Shown here in pieces: positions 1 to 5,595 of a DNA stretch of 7,407 nucleotides (position 1 is its first letter; every line of letters begins with the position of its first letter). A model generated the notes under the pieces. It was not told where the DNA came from. It worked only from the letters and a program-made list of their open reading frames with translations, and did no database searches. Origin of the DNA: JAMWZF01 sp041628615 (lineage in GTDB: Bacteria > Pseudomonadota > Alphaproteobacteria > Rhodobacterales > Rhodobacteraceae); the NCBI GenBank assembly GCA_041628615.1, contig JBFKOW010000165.1, positions 1-7,407 of the forward strand, in the 5' to 3' direction. The translations under genes and the position numbers were made by a program.

Positions 1-1389
1 CGCCCCGCCCCCCGCGAGGTAGAGCCCCGGCACCGGCGTCCGCGCCCCCGGCCGCTTCAGCCCCGCCGTCAATCCGTGTGGGCTCCTCCCGTAGAGCGAT
101 CCCAGGCTCGCCGGGAACAGCGCGTCGAACCCCGCCGGGCCGGTCAGCGCCGCCGGGCCGGGCAGCGGGTCGAAGGTCAGCCCGAAATCCCGGAAACGGT
201 GGAATACCAGTCTCTGACATTGCTCGAACTCCAGGTCCCCGCCCGGCAGGGGCGGCGCGTTGCGGATCACCTCGAAGCGTTCCGGCCCGGCCGGCGGCGG
301 CCCGGCGCGGTCCTGCGCGCAGAGGTAAAGGGTGGCGTCAACGGGCGCCTCGCCCCGGTCGAGCGGGCCGAACTCGGCCCCCGGCGCGGCGCTGAAGAAC
401 ACGTTGTGGTAGGCAAGCGCCCGGCCGCGCGGGGTGGCCGCGAAGGCCAGCACATGGGCCGACAGCGACCGCGGCTCGACCGCCGCGCGCGGCACCGCCG
501 GGCGCACCGCGGGACCAAGCAGGCCGGCGGCCAGCGCCCGTGGATCGCCGTTGAACACCACGATGTCCGCCGGCACCGCGCCGTCGGCGGTTTCCACCGC
601 CGCGACACGGCCGCCTTGCAGCACGATCCGCCGCGCCGGGGTGCCGAAGCGGAACCGCGCGCCGCGGGCGGCGGCCAGGTCGCGCAGCGCCGCGACGAGC
701 CGGTGCATCCCGCCCGCAACCGCCCAGACCCCCCGCGCCTCGCCCGCCGCGATCAGGGAGAGCAGGGCCGGCACCCGCTGCGGCAGCCCGCCGACATAGG
801 TGGCGTAGCGGCCGAAGAGCTGCGCCAGCCGCGGCTCCGAGAAGGCGCCGTCAAGCAGCCCGGCCAGGCTGCGGCCCGGCGCCATCGCTGCGATCAGGCC
901 CGGCTCGGACAGGACACGGGCGGCCAGCGCGGCGCGGCGCGGCGCGGCGGTGGCCAGCATCGGCCCCTCGAAGGCGTCGAGCAGCCTTTCGGCGCGGGCC
1001 GAGAAGCGGCGGAACTCCGCCCCGGCGCGGGTCCCGAAAACAGACTCTATCTCAACGCAACTCGCCTCGTGATCGGCCATCAGGTCAAGCACGGTGCCGT
1101 CCTCCCAGAAATGCCGGGCGAGTATGTCGAGCGGGGTCAGGGCGACGTGATCCTCCAGCCGCGCGCCGACCTCCTGCATCAGCGCGTCGAACACCGGGCG
1201 GAAGGTCAGCACCGTGGGACCGGCATCCACCGGACCGGCGGCCGAGGGGACGACGCGCATCTTGCCGCCGGGGCCCGCCGCCGCCTCGAGCACGGTGACG
1301 GCACAGCCGCGATGGGCCAGCCGCAACGCCGCGGCCAGCCCGCCGATGCCGGCGCCGATCACGACAACCCTGGGATCCGCGCCCGTCAT
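1..1389 (-). CDS. crtD: Methoxyneurosporene dehydrogenase CrtD, 3'-truncated by the window edge
   Basis: This FAD-dependent carotenoid desaturase of the CrtI family introduces the C-3,4 double bond (1-hydroxy/methoxyneurosporene to demethylspheroidene/spheroidene), probably at the inner membrane. I translated all 463 visible codons and found no stop or frameshift. The N-terminus has the dinucleotide-binding fold: VVVIGAGIGGLAAALRL with G12-x-G14-x-x-G17, acidic E35 after the second strand, and PGGKMR at 40-45. Family stretches follow: VDAGPTVLTF (about 56-65), LFGRYATYVGG in the middle and LYGRSPHGLTA near the end. The visible sequence ends in PVPGLYLAGGGA (452-463), the start of the conserved C-terminal FAD motif, so only a few dozen residues are missing. 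The start is fixed by AGGAGGT four to five bases upstream. The gene is divergent from crtE, and crtC is expected next to it outside the window. CrtI-type phytoene desaturase is the main alternative, but the position beside crtE-crtF and the HFWEDGTVLDL segment favour CrtD. Confidence 0.93.
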   Translation of the reverse strand, partial: MTGADPRVVVIGAGIGGLAAALRLAHRGCAVTVLEAAAGPGGKMRVVPSAAGPVDAGPTVLTFRPVFDALMQEVGARLEDHVALTPLDILARHFWEDGTVLDLMADHEASCVEIESVFGTRAGAEFRRFSARAERLLDAFEGPMLATAAPRRAALAARVLSEPGLIAAMAPGRSLAGLLDGAFSEPRLAQLFGRYATYVGGLPQRVPALLSLIAAGEARGVWAVAGGMHRLVAALRDLAAARGARFRFGTPARRIVLQGGRVAAVETADGAVPADIVVFNGDPRALAAGLLGPAVRPAVPRAAVEPRSLSAHVLAFAATPRGRALAYHNVFFSAAPGAEFGPLDRGEAPVDATLYLCAQDRAGPPPAGPERFEVIRNAPPLPGGDLEFEQCQRLVFHRFRDFGLTFDPLPGPAALTGPAGFDALFPASLGSLYGRSPHGLTAGLKRPGARTPVPGLYLAGGGA

Positions 1390-1392
1390 GGC

Positions 1393-1399
1393 ACCTCCT
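1393..1399 (-). promoter_or_regulatory. Strong ribosome-binding site of crtD
   Basis: Read on the minus strand, AGGAGGT stands three bases before the ATG at 1389-1387. It is a near-perfect Shine-Dalgarno sequence and decides the crtD start. Confidence 0.85.
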
Positions 1400-1431
1400 G
1401 TGCAAGCGATCATTGACTCGTCCGCGCGAGT

Positions 1432-1449
1432 TGTCCAGTTTGATTGACA
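1432..1449. promoter_or_regulatory. PpsR/CrtJ operator box 1 (crtD-crtE)
   Basis: TGTCCAGTTTGATTGACA is a perfect match to the TGT-N12-ACA consensus of the redox/light repressor PpsR (CrtJ). Its right half is shared with the TTGACA hexamer facing crtE. It is seven bases from the second box; tandem boxes with this spacing are known to bind the repressor cooperatively in Rhodobacter. Confidence 0.88.
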
Positions 1450-1456
1450 GTATGTC

Positions 1457-1474
1457 TGTTCGGATCACGTTACA
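1457..1474. promoter_or_regulatory. PpsR/CrtJ operator box 2 (crtD-crtE)
   Basis: TGTTCGGATCACGTTACA is a perfect TGT-N12-ACA match. It covers the place where the -10 element of a crtE promoter using TTGACA at 1444-1449 would fall, so occupancy should block polymerase. Being central between the two starts, it could repress crtD as well. Confidence 0.88.
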
Positions 1475-1510
1475 TACGGCGGCCCGACCCTTGCGACGGG
1501 GAGACCACCC

Positions 1511-2386
1511 ATGAGCCTTTCGGCACGGCTGGACGCGGCGGTGGGCCGGGCCATCGCCGCCGGGCAGGGCGGCCCGTCGCGGCTGTCCGCGGCGCTGGAT
1601 TTCGCGGTGACGCCGGGCGGGGCGCGGATCCGGCCGACCATCCTCGTCTCGGTCGCGCTGGCCTGCGGCGACGACCGGCCCGACCTCACCGACACCGCCG
1701 CCGCGGCGCTGGAACTGATCCACTGCGCCAGCCTCGTCCACGACGACCTGCCCTGCTTCGACGACGCCGCGATCCGGCGCGGCAAGCCGGCGGTCCACCG
1801 GGCCTATTCGGAACCGCTGGCGGTGCTCACCGGCGACAGCCTCATCATCCTCGCCTTCCGGATTCTCGCCGAGGCTGCGGCCCGGACCCCCGACCGCGCG
1901 GTGGCGCTGATCGCCACGCTGGGCCGGCTCTCCGGCACGCCGGGCGGGATCTGCGCCGGGCAGGGCTGGGAAAGCGAGGCGCGGATCGACCTCGGTGCCT
2001 ATCACCGGGCCAAGACCGGCGCGCTGTTCGTCGCCGCGACCCGGATGGGCGCCATCGCCGCCGGGCAGGAGCCCGACCCCTGGGACGAACTGGGCGCCCG
2101 CATCGGCGAGGCGTTCCAGGTCGCCGACGACCTGCGCGATGCGGTGTGTTCCGAGGCCGATCTCGGCAAGCCGGTGCACCAGGACGACCGCCACGGCCGG
2201 CCCAACGCGGTGGCGCAATACGGGCTGAGCGGCGCGGTGCAGCGGCTGGACGACATCCTGTCCGGGGCCATCGCCTCGATCCCCGCCTGTCCGGGCGAGG
2301 CGGCGCTGGCGCAGATGGTCCGCGCCTACGCCGACCGGATGGTGCCGGTCGCGGCGCGGGGCTTCCGCACCGTCCCCGGCGAATGA
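1511..2386 (+). CDS. crtE: Geranylgeranyl diphosphate synthase CrtE
   Basis: This trans-prenyltransferase condenses isopentenyl diphosphate with allylic diphosphates to make the C20 geranylgeranyl diphosphate used for phytoene and for the bacteriochlorophyll phytyl tail. The 291-residue protein has the usual family length. The first aspartate-rich motif is DDLPCFDD at 78-85 (DDxxxxD type), preceded by HCASLVH, and the second is DDLRD at 206-210 after FQVA. KTG at 168-170 matches the conserved lysine-threonine. The early GGARIRP (36-42) holds Ala where many prenyltransferases have Lys (GGKRxRP). The ATG at 1511 is supported by GGGGAG seven bases upstream. The stop overlaps the crtF start as ATGA, so the two are translationally coupled. 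Two PpsR/CrtJ boxes upstream imply repression in oxygen. A farnesyl diphosphate synthase (IspA) is the sequence alternative, but the location in the cluster makes CrtE far more likely. Confidence 0.95.
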   Translation: MSLSARLDAAVGRAIAAGQGGPSRLSAALDFAVTPGGARIRPTILVSVALACGDDRPDLTDTAAAALELIHCASLVHDDLPCFDDAAIRRGKPAVHRAYSEPLAVLTGDSLIILAFRILAEAAARTPDRAVALIATLGRLSGTPGGICAGQGWESEARIDLGAYHRAKTGALFVAATRMGAIAAGQEPDPWDELGARIGEAFQVADDLRDAVCSEADLGKPVHQDDRHGRPNAVAQYGLSGAVQRLDDILSGAIASIPACPGEAALAQMVRAYADRMVPVAARGFRTVPGE

Positions 2387-3486
2387 GCCTCGCCCGCGAC
2401 GAACTGCGGCCGCCGGGCCCGATCGCGATGTCCCGGCCGCCCCTGCTCCAGCGTCTCGCCGCTTCGCGGCGCTTTCAGCGCTGGGCCGCGCGGTTTCCGC
2501 TGACCCGCTGGCTGGTGCGCCGCGAGGGCGCGGCGATGTTCGATCTGGTCGCCGGGTTCTGCCACAGCCAGGTGTTGCGGGGCCTCGTCGGGCTGGACCT
2601 GCTGACCGCGCTCGCGCAGCCGGCCGAGACCTCGGTCCTGGCCCACCGCGCCGGGGTTCCCGGCGACCGGCTCGAGGTGCTGTTGCGGGCCGCAGCGGCG
2701 CTCGGGCTGCTCCGCGAGAGGCGCGGGCGCTGGTCGCTGACCGCGCGGGGCGCGGCGCTGGCCGCGGTGCCGGGCCTGCCCGGCATGATCGCCCACCACG
2801 ACGTGCTCTACCGCGATCTCGCCGATCCGGTCGCGTTCTTCCGGGGCGGGACCGAGCCGGAGCTGGCGCGGTTCTGGCCCTACGTCTTCGGCGCCGCGGC
2901 GGCCGCCGACCCCGCCGCCGCCGCCTGCTATTCCCGGCTGATGACCGACAGCCAGGCGCTGGTCGCCGAGGACACGCTGGCGCTGGCGGACCTGCGCGGG
3001 GTGCGGCGGCTGCTCGATATCGGCGGCGGCACCGGGGCCTTCCTCAAGGCGGTCCGCGCCGCCCATCCCGGCCCGGACCTGGTGCTGTTCGACCTGCCCG
3101 CGGTGCTGCGCGGGGCGGACCTGTCGGGCCGCCGGATCAGCGCCGTGCCGGGGTCGTTCCGGGACGATCCGCTGCCCGGCGGGGCGGATGCCGTGTCGCT
3201 CGTCCGGGTCCTCTACGACCACGACGACGATACCGTGCGGGCGCTGCTGGGCCGGATCCGCGACGCGCTGCCGCCGGGCGGCCGGCTGATCGTCAGCGAA
3301 CCCATGGGCGGGAGCCGGGCCGGCGACGTCTATTTCGCGCTCTACTGCCTCGCCATGGAAACCGGGCGCGTCCGCCGCCCAGCCGAGATCGGGGCGCTGA
3401 TGGCCGAGTCCGGGTTCCGCGTCGCCGCGCCGAAAACCCGGCGGCCCTACGTCACGACCGTCGTCGAAGGTGTCAGACAAACTTGA
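2383..3486 (+). CDS. crtF: Demethylspheroidene (hydroxyneurosporene) O-methyltransferase CrtF
   Basis: This SAM-dependent O-methyltransferase methylates the tertiary 1-hydroxyl of carotenoids (demethylspheroidene to spheroidene). The 367 residues begin with a helical N-terminal dimerisation/winged-helix region (about 30-130; VLAHRAGVPGDRLEVLLRAAAALGLL is typical of plant-type O-methyltransferases). The Rossmann methyltransferase domain follows, with SAM-binding motif I LDIGGGTG at 211-218. The acidic strand end LVLFDLPAV comes next, then SLVRVLYDHDDD and the GGRLIVSEPMGG strand. The ATG at 2383 overlaps the crtE stop (ATGA) and has no good Shine-Dalgarno sequence, so translation probably depends on coupling. 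An internal ATG at 2428 is an alternative start that would remove 15 residues. The stop codon at 3484-3486 lies inside a PpsR/CrtJ box that belongs to the bchC control region. Confidence 0.94.
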   Translation: MSLARDELRPPGPIAMSRPPLLQRLAASRRFQRWAARFPLTRWLVRREGAAMFDLVAGFCHSQVLRGLVGLDLLTALAQPAETSVLAHRAGVPGDRLEVLLRAAAALGLLRERRGRWSLTARGAALAAVPGLPGMIAHHDVLYRDLADPVAFFRGGTEPELARFWPYVFGAAAAADPAAAACYSRLMTDSQALVAEDTLALADLRGVRRLLDIGGGTGAFLKAVRAAHPGPDLVLFDLPAVLRGADLSGRRISAVPGSFRDDPLPGGADAVSLVRVLYDHDDDTVRALLGRIRDALPPGGRLIVSEPMGGSRAGDVYFALYCLAMETGRVRRPAEIGALMAESGFRVAAPKTRRPYVTTVVEGVRQT

Positions 3487-3488
3487 CA
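3471..3488. promoter_or_regulatory. PpsR/CrtJ operator box, distal, overlapping the crtF stop codon
   Basis: TGTCAGACAAACTTGACA is a perfect TGT-N12-ACA match. It spans the last four sense codons and the TGA of crtF plus two bases beyond. It is seven bases upstream of the next box, giving regularly spaced boxes at 25- and 26-bp start-to-start intervals, so chance is an unlikely explanation, although binding is inferred. It also contains a TTGACA hexamer at 3483-3488. Confidence 0.7.
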
Positions 3489-3495
3489 GCCTGAC

Positions 3496-3513
3496 TGTCG
3501 TTACAGATTGACA
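3496..3513. promoter_or_regulatory. PpsR/CrtJ operator box, middle (bchC promoter)
   Basis: TGTCGTTACAGATTGACA is a perfect TGT-N12-ACA match. Its right end is the putative -35 hexamer TTGACA (3508-3513) of bchC. With the box eight bases downstream it reproduces the known Rhodobacter bchC arrangement of two boxes over -35 and -10. Confidence 0.9.
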
Positions 3514-3535
3514 ACACTTGGTGTCAGTCTAGACT
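3508..3535 (+). promoter_or_regulatory. Sigma70-type promoter of bchC
   Basis: A consensus -35 TTGACA (3508-3513) is followed after 16 bp by TAGACT (3530-3535), a 4/6 match to TATAAT. Both hexamers lie inside PpsR/CrtJ boxes, which explains repression by exclusion. Transcription would start near 3542, leaving a leader of roughly 60 nt. The promoter is internal to the operon, so bchCXYZ can be transcribed from here and by readthrough from crtE. Confidence 0.65.
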
Positions 3536-3539
3536 TACA
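3522..3539. promoter_or_regulatory. PpsR/CrtJ operator box, proximal (bchC promoter)
   Basis: TGTCAGTCTAGACTTACA is a perfect TGT-N12-ACA match with an additional exact 10-bp palindrome, AGTCTAGACT, at its centre. It covers the likely -10 element of bchC. Confidence 0.9.
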
Positions 3540-3600
3540 ACATGCGACACGTTGACCGCAGGCGAGTCTCGCCCGCCCGGAGCACAGGAGCCTGACCAGG

Positions 3601-4542
3601 ATGCAGACCGAGGCCGTGATCCTGACTGCGCCGCGGGTGCTCGATCTCGGCACCCTGCCCCTCATGGATCCGGGGCCGGGCGATCTCGTGGTCGAGATCG
3701 ACGTCTCGGGTATCTCCACCGGCACCGAGAAACTGTTCTGGACCGGCGAGATGCCGCCCTTCCCCGGCATGGGCTACCCGCTGGTGCCGGGCTACGAGGC
3801 CGCCGGCACCGTGGTCGAGGCCGCGCCGGGCACCGGCTTCCGCGCCGGCGACCGGGTCTTCGTGCCGGGCGCGAACTGCTATGACGGGGCCTTCGGGCTG
3901 TTCGGCGGCGCCGCCCGCCGGGTGGTGACCGCCGCCGACCGGGTCTGCCGGATCGATCCCGGGCTCGGGGCCGAAGGCGCGCTTCTCGCGCTCGCCGCCA
4001 CCGCGCGGCACGCGATGGCCGGGCGCGACCGGACCGTCCCCGACCTGATCGTCGGCCACGGCGTCCTCGGACGGCTGCTCGCCCGGCTGACCATCGCCGC
4101 CGGCGCCCCGGCCCCCACCGTGTGGGAGGTCGCACCCGAACGGATGGCCGGCGCCGAGGGCTATGCCGTGCTGACCCCGGACCAGGACGCGCGCCGCGAC
4201 TACCGCTGCGTCTACGACGCCTCGGGCCGGGCCGACCTGCTCGACCAGTGGATCGGGCGCATCCTGCGCGGCGGCGAGATCGTGCTCGCCGGCTTCTACA
4301 CCCGGCCGATCCAGTTCGCCTTCCCGCCCGCCTTCATGAAGGAGACCCGGCTGCGGATCGCCGCCGAATGGACCCCCGACGACATGGTCGCGACAAGGGC
4401 GCTGGTGGAAAGCGGCGCGCTCTCGCTCGCCGGGCTGATCACCCACACCCGCCCCGCGTCCGATGCGCCCGCGGCCTACGACACCGCGTTCGGCGACAGC
4501 GCCTGTCTCAAGATGATCCTCGACTGGAAGGACGTGGCATGA
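3601..4542 (+). CDS. bchC: 3-hydroxyethyl bacteriochlorophyllide a dehydrogenase BchC
   Basis: This NAD-dependent oxidoreductase of the medium-chain dehydrogenase superfamily oxidises the C-3 hydroxyethyl side chain to acetyl, a late step toward bacteriochlorophyllide a. Its 313 residues fit the family length. The N-terminal GroES-like domain has SGISTGTEKLFWTGE (36-50), FPGMGYPLVPGYEAAGTV (54-71) and GDRVFVPGANCYDGAFGLFGG (83-103). The Rossmann part has GHGVLGRLLA from 152 (G152-x-G154-x-x-G157). The usual zinc-dehydrogenase ligands are replaced: Ser where Cys is expected before the TGTE segment, and Tyr65 in PGYE where GHE is usual. This suggests zinc-independent chemistry, which I believe is typical of BchC. 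AGGAG at 3586-3590 lies ten bases before the ATG. The gene ends in an ATGA overlap with bchX. Its own promoter with three PpsR/CrtJ boxes precedes it. Confidence 0.94.
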   Translation: MQTEAVILTAPRVLDLGTLPLMDPGPGDLVVEIDVSGISTGTEKLFWTGEMPPFPGMGYPLVPGYEAAGTVVEAAPGTGFRAGDRVFVPGANCYDGAFGLFGGAARRVVTAADRVCRIDPGLGAEGALLALAATARHAMAGRDRTVPDLIVGHGVLGRLLARLTIAAGAPAPTVWEVAPERMAGAEGYAVLTPDQDARRDYRCVYDASGRADLLDQWIGRILRGGEIVLAGFYTRPIQFAFPPAFMKETRLRIAAEWTPDDMVATRALVESGALSLAGLITHTRPASDAPAAYDTAFGDSACLKMILDWKDVA

Positions 4543-5543
4543 AGGACGAAGCCCCCAACCTGCGCGACTACGACCGCCGGCTGGCCGACGAGGCCGCGGA
4601 GGATCCGTCGCTGGAGGTGCCGCAGGATCCGCCCACCAAGAAGACCCAGATCATCGCGATCTACGGCAAGGGCGGCATCGGCAAGTCCTTCACGCTGGCC
4701 AACCTCAGCCACATGATGGCGGAACAGGGCAAGCGGGTGCTGCTGATCGGCTGCGATCCGAAATCCGACACCACCTCGCTGCTGTTCGGCGGCAAGGCCT
4801 GTCCGACGATCATCGAGACCTCGACCCGCAAGAAGCTGGCGGGCGAGGACGTGAAGATCGGCGACGTCTGCTTCAAGCGCGGCGGCGTCTTCGCGATGGA
4901 GCTCGGCGGCCCCGAGGTCGGGCGCGGCTGCGGCGGGCGTGGGATCATTCACGGCTTCGAACTGCTCGAAAAGCTGGGATTCCACGACTGGGACTTCGAC
5001 TTCGTCCTGCTCGACTTCCTCGGCGACGTGGTCTGCGGCGGCTTCGGCCTGCCGATCGCGCGGGACATGGCGCAGAAGGTCATCCTCGTCGGCTCGAACG
5101 ACCTGCAGTCGCTCTATGTCGCCAACAACGTCTGCTCGGCGGTGGAATACTTCCGCAAGCTGGGCGGCAGCGTCGGCGTCGCGGGCCTCGTCATCAACAA
5201 GGACGACGGCTCGGGCGAGGCGCAGGCCTTCGCCAGGGCGGTCGACATCCCGGTGCTGGCCTCGATCCCGCAGGACGACGACCTGCGCAAGAAGTCCGCC
5301 AACTATCAGATCGTCGGCACGATGCAGAGCCAGTGGGGCCCGCTCTTCGCCGAACTGGGGCTCAACGTCGCCGAAGCGCCGCCGCTGCGGCCCGCCGCGC
5401 TCAACCAGGACCAGCTCCTGGCGCTGTTCGACGGCTCCGACACCGGCGCGGGCGTGGTCCTCGAACCGGCCACCGACACCGACATGCGCGGCAAGAACGC
5501 CGCCCCAAGGGCATCGCTCGAGGTGATCTACGACGATGCCTGA
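4539..5543 (+). CDS. bchX: Chlorophyllide a reductase iron protein BchX
   Basis: This is the NifH-like ATPase and electron donor of chlorophyllide a oxidoreductase; as a homodimer it passes electrons through a bridging [4Fe-4S] cluster to BchY/BchZ for ring B reduction. The 334 residues show a P-loop GKGGIGKS (43-50), switch I GCDPKSDTT (71-79), and cluster ligands Cys131 in GRGCGGRG and Cys166 in GDVVCGGFG. The first 35 residues (MKDEAPNLRDYD...) precede the nucleotide-binding fold, as is usual in BchX. DFLGDVVCGGFG-type sequence, that extension and the place between bchC and bchY separate it from BchL and NifH. The ATG at 4539 overlaps the bchC stop (ATGA) and follows GGAAGGA (4526-4532) by six bases; the frame is open further upstream, but that part is antisense or out-of-frame shadow of bchC. 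Its end overlaps bchY by eight bases. Confidence 0.97.
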   Translation: MKDEAPNLRDYDRRLADEAAEDPSLEVPQDPPTKKTQIIAIYGKGGIGKSFTLANLSHMMAEQGKRVLLIGCDPKSDTTSLLFGGKACPTIIETSTRKKLAGEDVKIGDVCFKRGGVFAMELGGPEVGRGCGGRGIIHGFELLEKLGFHDWDFDFVLLDFLGDVVCGGFGLPIARDMAQKVILVGSNDLQSLYVANNVCSAVEYFRKLGGSVGVAGLVINKDDGSGEAQAFARAVDIPVLASIPQDDDLRKKSANYQIVGTMQSQWGPLFAELGLNVAEAPPLRPAALNQDQLLALFDGSDTGAGVVLEPATDTDMRGKNAAPRASLEVIYDDA

Positions 5544-5595
5544 GCGCGAGGGATACGAGGTCGGCTATGACGACAGCGGCGCGGTCGAGGTGATC
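5518..5595 (+). repeat. 11-bp direct repeat at the bchX-bchY junction
   Basis: TCGAGGTGATC occurs at 5518-5528 and again at 5585-5595. The first copy is the bchY ribosome-binding site (GAGGTGATC matches the 16S 3' end, seven bases before the ATG at 5536). The second is inside bchY and has no start codon at the matching distance. The surrounding codons are also alike, giving EVIYDDA at the BchX end and EVGYDDS then VEVI in early BchY. Confidence 0.6.

Larger units (their letters stand above)
1390..1510. promoter_or_regulatory. Divergent crtD-crtE control region
   Basis: These 121 bases separate the two divergent starts and are clearly richer in A+T than the flanking genes. They contain two PpsR/CrtJ boxes in the middle. 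A TTGACA hexamer at 1444-1449, reading toward crtE, overlaps the right half of the first box, as at the bchC promoter in this window. No convincing -10 hexamer was found at 16-18 bp for crtE, and no clear sigma70 promoter for crtD, so promoter positions are uncertain. A short inverted repeat ACTCG...CGAGT (1416-1431) lies in the presumed crtD leader. GGGGAG at 1498-1503 is the crtE ribosome-binding site, seven bases before its ATG. Confidence 0.8.

Noticed and set aside
76..1416. Long plus-strand open frame opposite crtD
   Set aside because: It is antisense to an intact CrtD reading frame, and its product is an Arg/Gly/Ala-rich low-complexity sequence typical of GC-rich shadows.
1439..1452. 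FnrL-type site (TTGAT-N4-ATCAA) in the crtD-crtE region
   Set aside because: TTGAT is present at 1440-1444, but the opposing ATCAA half is missing at the required distance.
1085..2218. Long minus-strand open frame spanning the crtD start, the control region and crtE
   Set aside because: It crosses the operator region and is out of frame with CrtD and antisense to CrtE; the product has no recognisable family features.
1444..2382. In-frame upstream extension of crtF to give a 680-residue protein
   Set aside because: This part is the out-of-frame shadow of crtE. The CrtF family sequence begins only after the ATG at 2383, which shows the typical ATGA overlap.
3483..3512. Second bchC promoter using TTGACA at 3483-3488
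   Set aside because: No acceptable -10 hexamer lies 16-18 bp downstream; the hexamer is more simply explained as part of the PpsR/CrtJ box.
4122..4538. In-frame upstream extension of bchX to 473 residues
   Set aside because: The extra residues are an Arg-rich shadow of bchC. The ATG at 4539 has a ribosome-binding site and gives the normal BchX length.
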